From Paenibacillus harenae DSM 16969 (GTDB lineage Bacteria > Bacillota > Bacilli > Paenibacillales > Paenibacillaceae), in NCBI RefSeq assembly GCF_000422465.1, contig NZ_KE383844.1, positions 557,070-621,069 on the forward strand: a stretch of DNA of 64,000 bases, read 5' to 3'. Shown here piece after piece: positions 61,606 through 64,000 of this stretch (positions within the stretch are counted from its first letter, which is position 1; every line of letters begins with the position of its first letter). Position numbers and translations under genes: made by a program. The notes beneath the pieces are model-generated. The model made no database searches, was not told the origin of the DNA, and saw only the letters and a list, made by a program, of their open reading frames with translations.

Positions 61606-61752
61606 TCCGTTAGATTTCGATATCCATGGTTTTCTTTGAATTAACGGCTCTCGCGTCCGTTACAGTTTGGTCTTATACTTGCGTAAATTCAGAATCGGTC
61701 TACTAGGCTTATATTTCACCGCGAAACGGTTGCGTCCTCGGAAGGACGATCG

Positions 61753-61830
61753 CCAACGTCTCTGCTTGTGACATCAATCATTCAACGACCCCCAACGTCT
61801 CTGCTTGTGACATCAATCATTCAATGACCT
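61753..61830. repeat. 39-bp tandem duplication
   Basis: CCAACGTCTCTGCTTGTGAC with ATCAATCATTCAACGACC... occurs at 61753-61791 and again at 61792-61830, with one or two differences. It lies downstream of the convergent flavodoxin gene; the rest of 61662-61849 has no gene. Confidence 0.85.
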
Positions 61831-61849
61831 CCACATACGGGTCTTTACT

Positions 61850-62299
61850 CTATCCCGCCGCCGCTAGGCTTGCTACCCGTCTGCCCAGGCTTCTGCCCTG
61901 CTCTTTCTCCGTCTCCGTCGGATTATATTCGAATTTAATGCTTTCGCCCGCGATGTCGGCGCCCAGCTTCCGCAGCTTCATTTCGATTGTATCTACCGCG
62001 CCGCAATAGATGGGATAGGATGTGTCGCCAGAGCCGAAGACCGCCGCCTTCTTGCCGGACAGATCGAGTGTGTCCATTTCTTCGTAAAAATCCGTAAACT
62101 CATCCGGAAGATCCCCGTCCCCCCAGGTATAGGCGCCAATGATGATCCCTTCATAATCGTTGAGCTCGGCCGCGCTCGCATCGAACGCTTCCTTGGCTAC
62201 GACCTCTGCGCCCGCTTCCTTTGCGCCCTCGGCGATCGCCTCGGCCATTTCCTCCGTATTTCCCGTCATACTCGCATAAACGACCAGTATTCTCGGCAC
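61850..62299 (-). CDS. Flavodoxin
   Basis: 149 residues. FMN phosphate loop SMTGNTEEMAE is at 10-20, the 60s loop GAYTWGDGDLPDEFTDFYEE is complete, and FGSGDTSYPIYCGAVD supplies the 90s loop. It is a small single-electron carrier that replaces ferredoxin under iron shortage. It follows the propeller protein gene, which is preceded by two Fur boxes, so iron limitation should induce both. Confidence 0.93.
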   Translation of the reverse strand: MPRILVVYASMTGNTEEMAEAIAEGAKEAGAEVVAKEAFDASAAELNDYEGIIIGAYTWGDGDLPDEFTDFYEEMDTLDLSGKKAAVFGSGDTSYPIYCGAVDTIEMKLRKLGADIAGESIKFEYNPTETEKEQGRSLGRRVASLAAAG

Positions 62300-62347
62300 C
62301 CGTCATTCCTCCGCTTCCCCATTCTTTTATCCTCAGCACGTAGCATG

Positions 62348-63148
62348 CTATACGTTTAACGATTGGATTCCATTGAATAACGTCGCCATATGGATGCTCT
62401 CGCCTTGCATATCGACATCCGTCACCGGACAGCCGAGCTTGACAGGCAGAAGAGTCACCTGATTGCAAAGGATCGCAAACTGGAACAGTCCTCTATCGGT
62501 ACAAGCGAATACGTCTTTGCCCTTGGCCTGCACGGAGAAAATAAACGGTCTGCCGAAACGGATCCGGTCAAACCTTCCCTTCTTGTCTCCAATAATCAAC
62601 TCGCCTGAATCGCTTGACCCGATAAGATGTCCTTTGAACACAACCAGGCTTGTTATGCTTGCCTGCAGTTCGAAATGAGCCCATTCATCCATGAAACGGT
62701 CATAGAGCGAAATACCGCTCTCGTGTCCGGTAATTAAATACTGGGGCAGATTCAGAAAGTCATAGACCCGCTTATCCGCGCAGGCCATCTTCTCCCATTT
62801 GAGACCGGCCTTCGTCCAGAGGCCGTACTCCGTGGCCGCATAGCTGGTTCCGCCGATTTTGCGGTACTGGTAGCACGGTATAGACAGTCCGTCATTTTCC
62901 CATACGTCTCCATTCCATTCATATAGGCCGCTGCTCGAGCATGCGTGCAGCAAATCGTGCTGCAGCTGCAGCCGGTTCACATGCGTCCAATCCGGCAGCC
63001 CCGAATGAAGCTTCTCCCATTTCCCCTCCGTATCGATCTGATAGACCCCGTGACCGACCGATGCCGCGAACAAGCTGTCCGAACCGGCCTTGATCGATGA
63101 GAAAGGAAAGAGCAGCCAGTTCCAGGGCTTACTCGCTTCAGTCTGCAT
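62348..63148 (-). CDS. Beta-propeller-like protein in a Fur-controlled operon
   Basis: 266 residues from ATG 63148, behind GGAGGAGAG. There is no signal peptide. The chain is built of repeated strands of the LFAASVGHGVYQIDTEGKWE, GLYEWNGDVWENDGLS, YAATEYGLWTKAGLKWEKM and DVFACTDRGLFQF kind, about five to six blades of roughly 40 residues. I do not recognise a named family. It shares two Fur boxes and an operon with flavodoxin (48-bp gap), so a role in iron shortage is likely. Confidence 0.75.
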   Translation of the reverse strand: MQTEASKPWNWLLFPFSSIKAGSDSLFAASVGHGVYQIDTEGKWEKLHSGLPDWTHVNRLQLQHDLLHACSSSGLYEWNGDVWENDGLSIPCYQYRKIGGTSYAATEYGLWTKAGLKWEKMACADKRVYDFLNLPQYLITGHESGISLYDRFMDEWAHFELQASITSLVVFKGHLIGSSDSGELIIGDKKGRFDRIRFGRPFIFSVQAKGKDVFACTDRGLFQFAILCNQVTLLPVKLGCPVTDVDMQGESIHMATLFNGIQSLNV

Positions 63149-63212
63149 GACATTCTCTCCTCCAAATGCAATATCGCTGCGGGAAGCGTTCAAGCGTTCC
63201 CGTTATTATAAT

Positions 63213-63254
63213 TGATAACGATTATCATCTTCATGTATATGATAACCATTATCA
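63213..63254 (-). promoter_or_regulatory. Two Fur boxes
   Basis: TGATAACGATTATCA (63213-63227) and TGATAACCATTATCA (63240-63254) both fit TGATAATNATTATCA with one change. They lie 65-106 bp upstream of the propeller gene start and 27 bp apart. Confidence 0.85.
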
Positions 63255-63354
63255 ACAACGTTGTCAATGATCCCCTTATTCTGTTTATTGGCATCCTGGT
63301 GACGGCTGCTTGTGAAACTCCGTACTGCGCATGCGCACCGCAGGATAAACGAAA

Positions 63355-63386
63355 CAGCCGATCAGGGTATATCGCTTCTGATCGGC
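63355..63386 (-). terminator. Terminator after the YpmS-like gene
   Basis: GCCGATCAG (63357-63365) pairs with CTGATCGGC (63378-63386). It lies 17 bp beyond the stop of the minus-strand gene at 63403 and is followed by GTTTCGTTT. Confidence 0.7.
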
Positions 63387-63402
63387 CGTTACATCATTTC
63401 AC

Positions 63403-63996
63403 TTAAAGCCCCAGCTCCAGCTTCAACAATACCTTAATCTGATCCTTCTGAAACTGTACATCGCGTACCTTTACCATATCCTGCAGCGGCAGGTCGATCG
63501 GTATGATCATCGTCTCCAGCAAATGAAGGGGGAGCCCGATGTCCTTCACCGACAGCGATTGCGGCCGCAGCGCAATGTTGGAATCCCGCCGCTCCAATCG
63601 GTATACCGCATCCAGCACTGCCGGAATTCTATCCTTGTACGTCACATTCATATGGGCGACCAGCCTGCCTTCTTCCAGCTCGAAGAGGGCGCCGTCCAGC
63701 CGGACATCTTTCGCCAGCTCGATTGCCCCATCCCCATTCCCGTCGTTCCCGCTAGCGGCATATTTGCCTTGCAGATGCATTTTGATCAAATGATTGATAT
63801 CCGATTCGGTCAGCACCAGCTCCGGCTTTCGTTTTTTGACCATATCCATGGCTTTCGCTTTGACGTCGATCGGCTCGTAGCTCATGTCCAACTGGTCGTC
63901 CGGCGCAATATACGACAGCAGCCACCAGGCTGCGCCGCCAAGCAGAAGGATGACGATCACTAGAGTCGTCAGCAATCTTCTTATCGCTCTCCGCAT
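63403..63996 (-). CDS. YpmS-like (DUF2140) single-pass membrane protein
   Basis: 197 residues. An N-terminal membrane anchor (LLTTLVIVILLLGGAAWWLL) precedes an exported domain with LVLTESDINHLIKMHLQGKY, FELEEGRLVAHMNVTYKDRI and IPIDLPLQDMVKVRDVQFQK, the kind of pattern seen in DUF2140/YpmS proteins. The start ATG 63996 is 4 bp from the window edge, so the SD cannot be seen and a longer N-terminus is possible. Confidence 0.6.
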   Translation of the reverse strand: MRRAIRRLLTTLVIVILLLGGAAWWLLSYIAPDDQLDMSYEPIDVKAKAMDMVKKRKPELVLTESDINHLIKMHLQGKYAASGNDGNGDGAIELAKDVRLDGALFELEEGRLVAHMNVTYKDRIPAVLDAVYRLERRDSNIALRPQSLSVKDIGLPLHLLETMIIPIDLPLQDMVKVRDVQFQKDQIKVLLKLELGL

Positions 63997-64000
63997 CCGG

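Larger units (their letters stand above)
60467..61661. repeat. 50-bp tandem array interrupted by the 924-bp element
   Basis: Units of the type TAACGGCTCTCGCGTCCGTT, AGATTTCGATATCCGTGG, TTTTCTTTGAAT begin at 60467, 60514, 60564, 60614, 60663 and 61642. The fifth unit is split after TCCGT at 60681 and resumes with TCCGTTAGATTTCG at 61606. Each unit has the dyad TAACGG-N8-CCGTTA. 59772-60071 and 60274-60466 show only decayed pieces of similar repeats. Confidence 0.85.

Noticed and set aside
63239..63406. Short plus-strand frame starting in the Fur-box region
   Set aside because: The first part is the Fur boxes themselves and no SD or family pattern is visible.

Overview
The window looks like chromosomal DNA of a Paenibacillaceae-type endospore former (Paenibacillus/Cohnella group). 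The grounds are strong AGGAGG-type ribosome binding sites, frequent TTG/GTG starts, HxlR/MarR/AraC regulators beside small enzymes, a Bacillus-type fadN-fadA-fadE set, Fur boxes of the TGATAATNATTATCA type, and many intergenic repeat arrays. No rRNA, tRNA or CRISPR array was recognised. The genus is an inference.

Layout. 1-3315: end of a DUF975 protein, then a three-gene operon of an Lgt-like membrane protein, a tetraether-synthase-like radical SAM enzyme and a small membrane protein. 3645-9219: AraC/GyrI regulators, a kinase-acetyltransferase fusion, and an HxlR regulator divergent from an oxidoreductase. 9294-10742: a blaI-blaR1 locus in which both genes have lost their middle. 10843-14174: SDR, ThuA and LysM-GMC oxidoreductase genes. 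14379-16431: MarR operon and a DUF4386 protein. 16579-19675: Fur-controlled siderophore ABC transporter. 20068-22738: debris, a DUF4386/Crp pair and an intact holin-like type I toxin. 22940-25553: a DUF990-type ABC exporter. 25688-27137: a decay zone (frameshifted nitroreductase, truncated binding protein, IS605-type remnant, sulfurtransferase tail). 27141-36621: lipoprotein, hydrolase, intact sulfurtransferase, HxlR/DoxX pair and a heterodimeric ABC exporter. 36744-37240: a decayed copy of the toxin/sulfurtransferase-tail segment.

37247-41054 holds a response regulator, a histidine kinase, a fused b-type cytochrome/molybdopterin oxidoreductase with an internal Tat-like motif, and a methionine-rich lipoprotein; together they resemble a Gram-positive counterpart of periplasmic methionine-sulfoxide repair. 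41333-43744: SRPBCC protein, methionine aminopeptidase and small proteins. 43887-57799 is a nearly complete fatty-acid beta-oxidation region: thioesterase, FadD, FadE, FadA and FadN on the minus strand, FadF upstream, and divergent EtfB/EtfA that take electrons from FadE and pass them to the quinone pool through FadF. 58077-63996: an SRAP protein lacking its catalytic residues, an AraC regulator, a repeat-rich kilobase with a MITE-like element and a 924-bp element with Tn7-like ends carrying only an acetyltransferase, a Fur-boxed propeller/flavodoxin operon, and a YpmS-like membrane protein.

The most unusual signals are the Tn7-like mini-element, the radical SAM/Lgt-like operon, the methionine-rich lipoprotein locus, the repeated sulfurtransferase tails paired with type I toxin copies, and several intergenic arrays that share a period near 50 bp and a central dyad but not a sequence.
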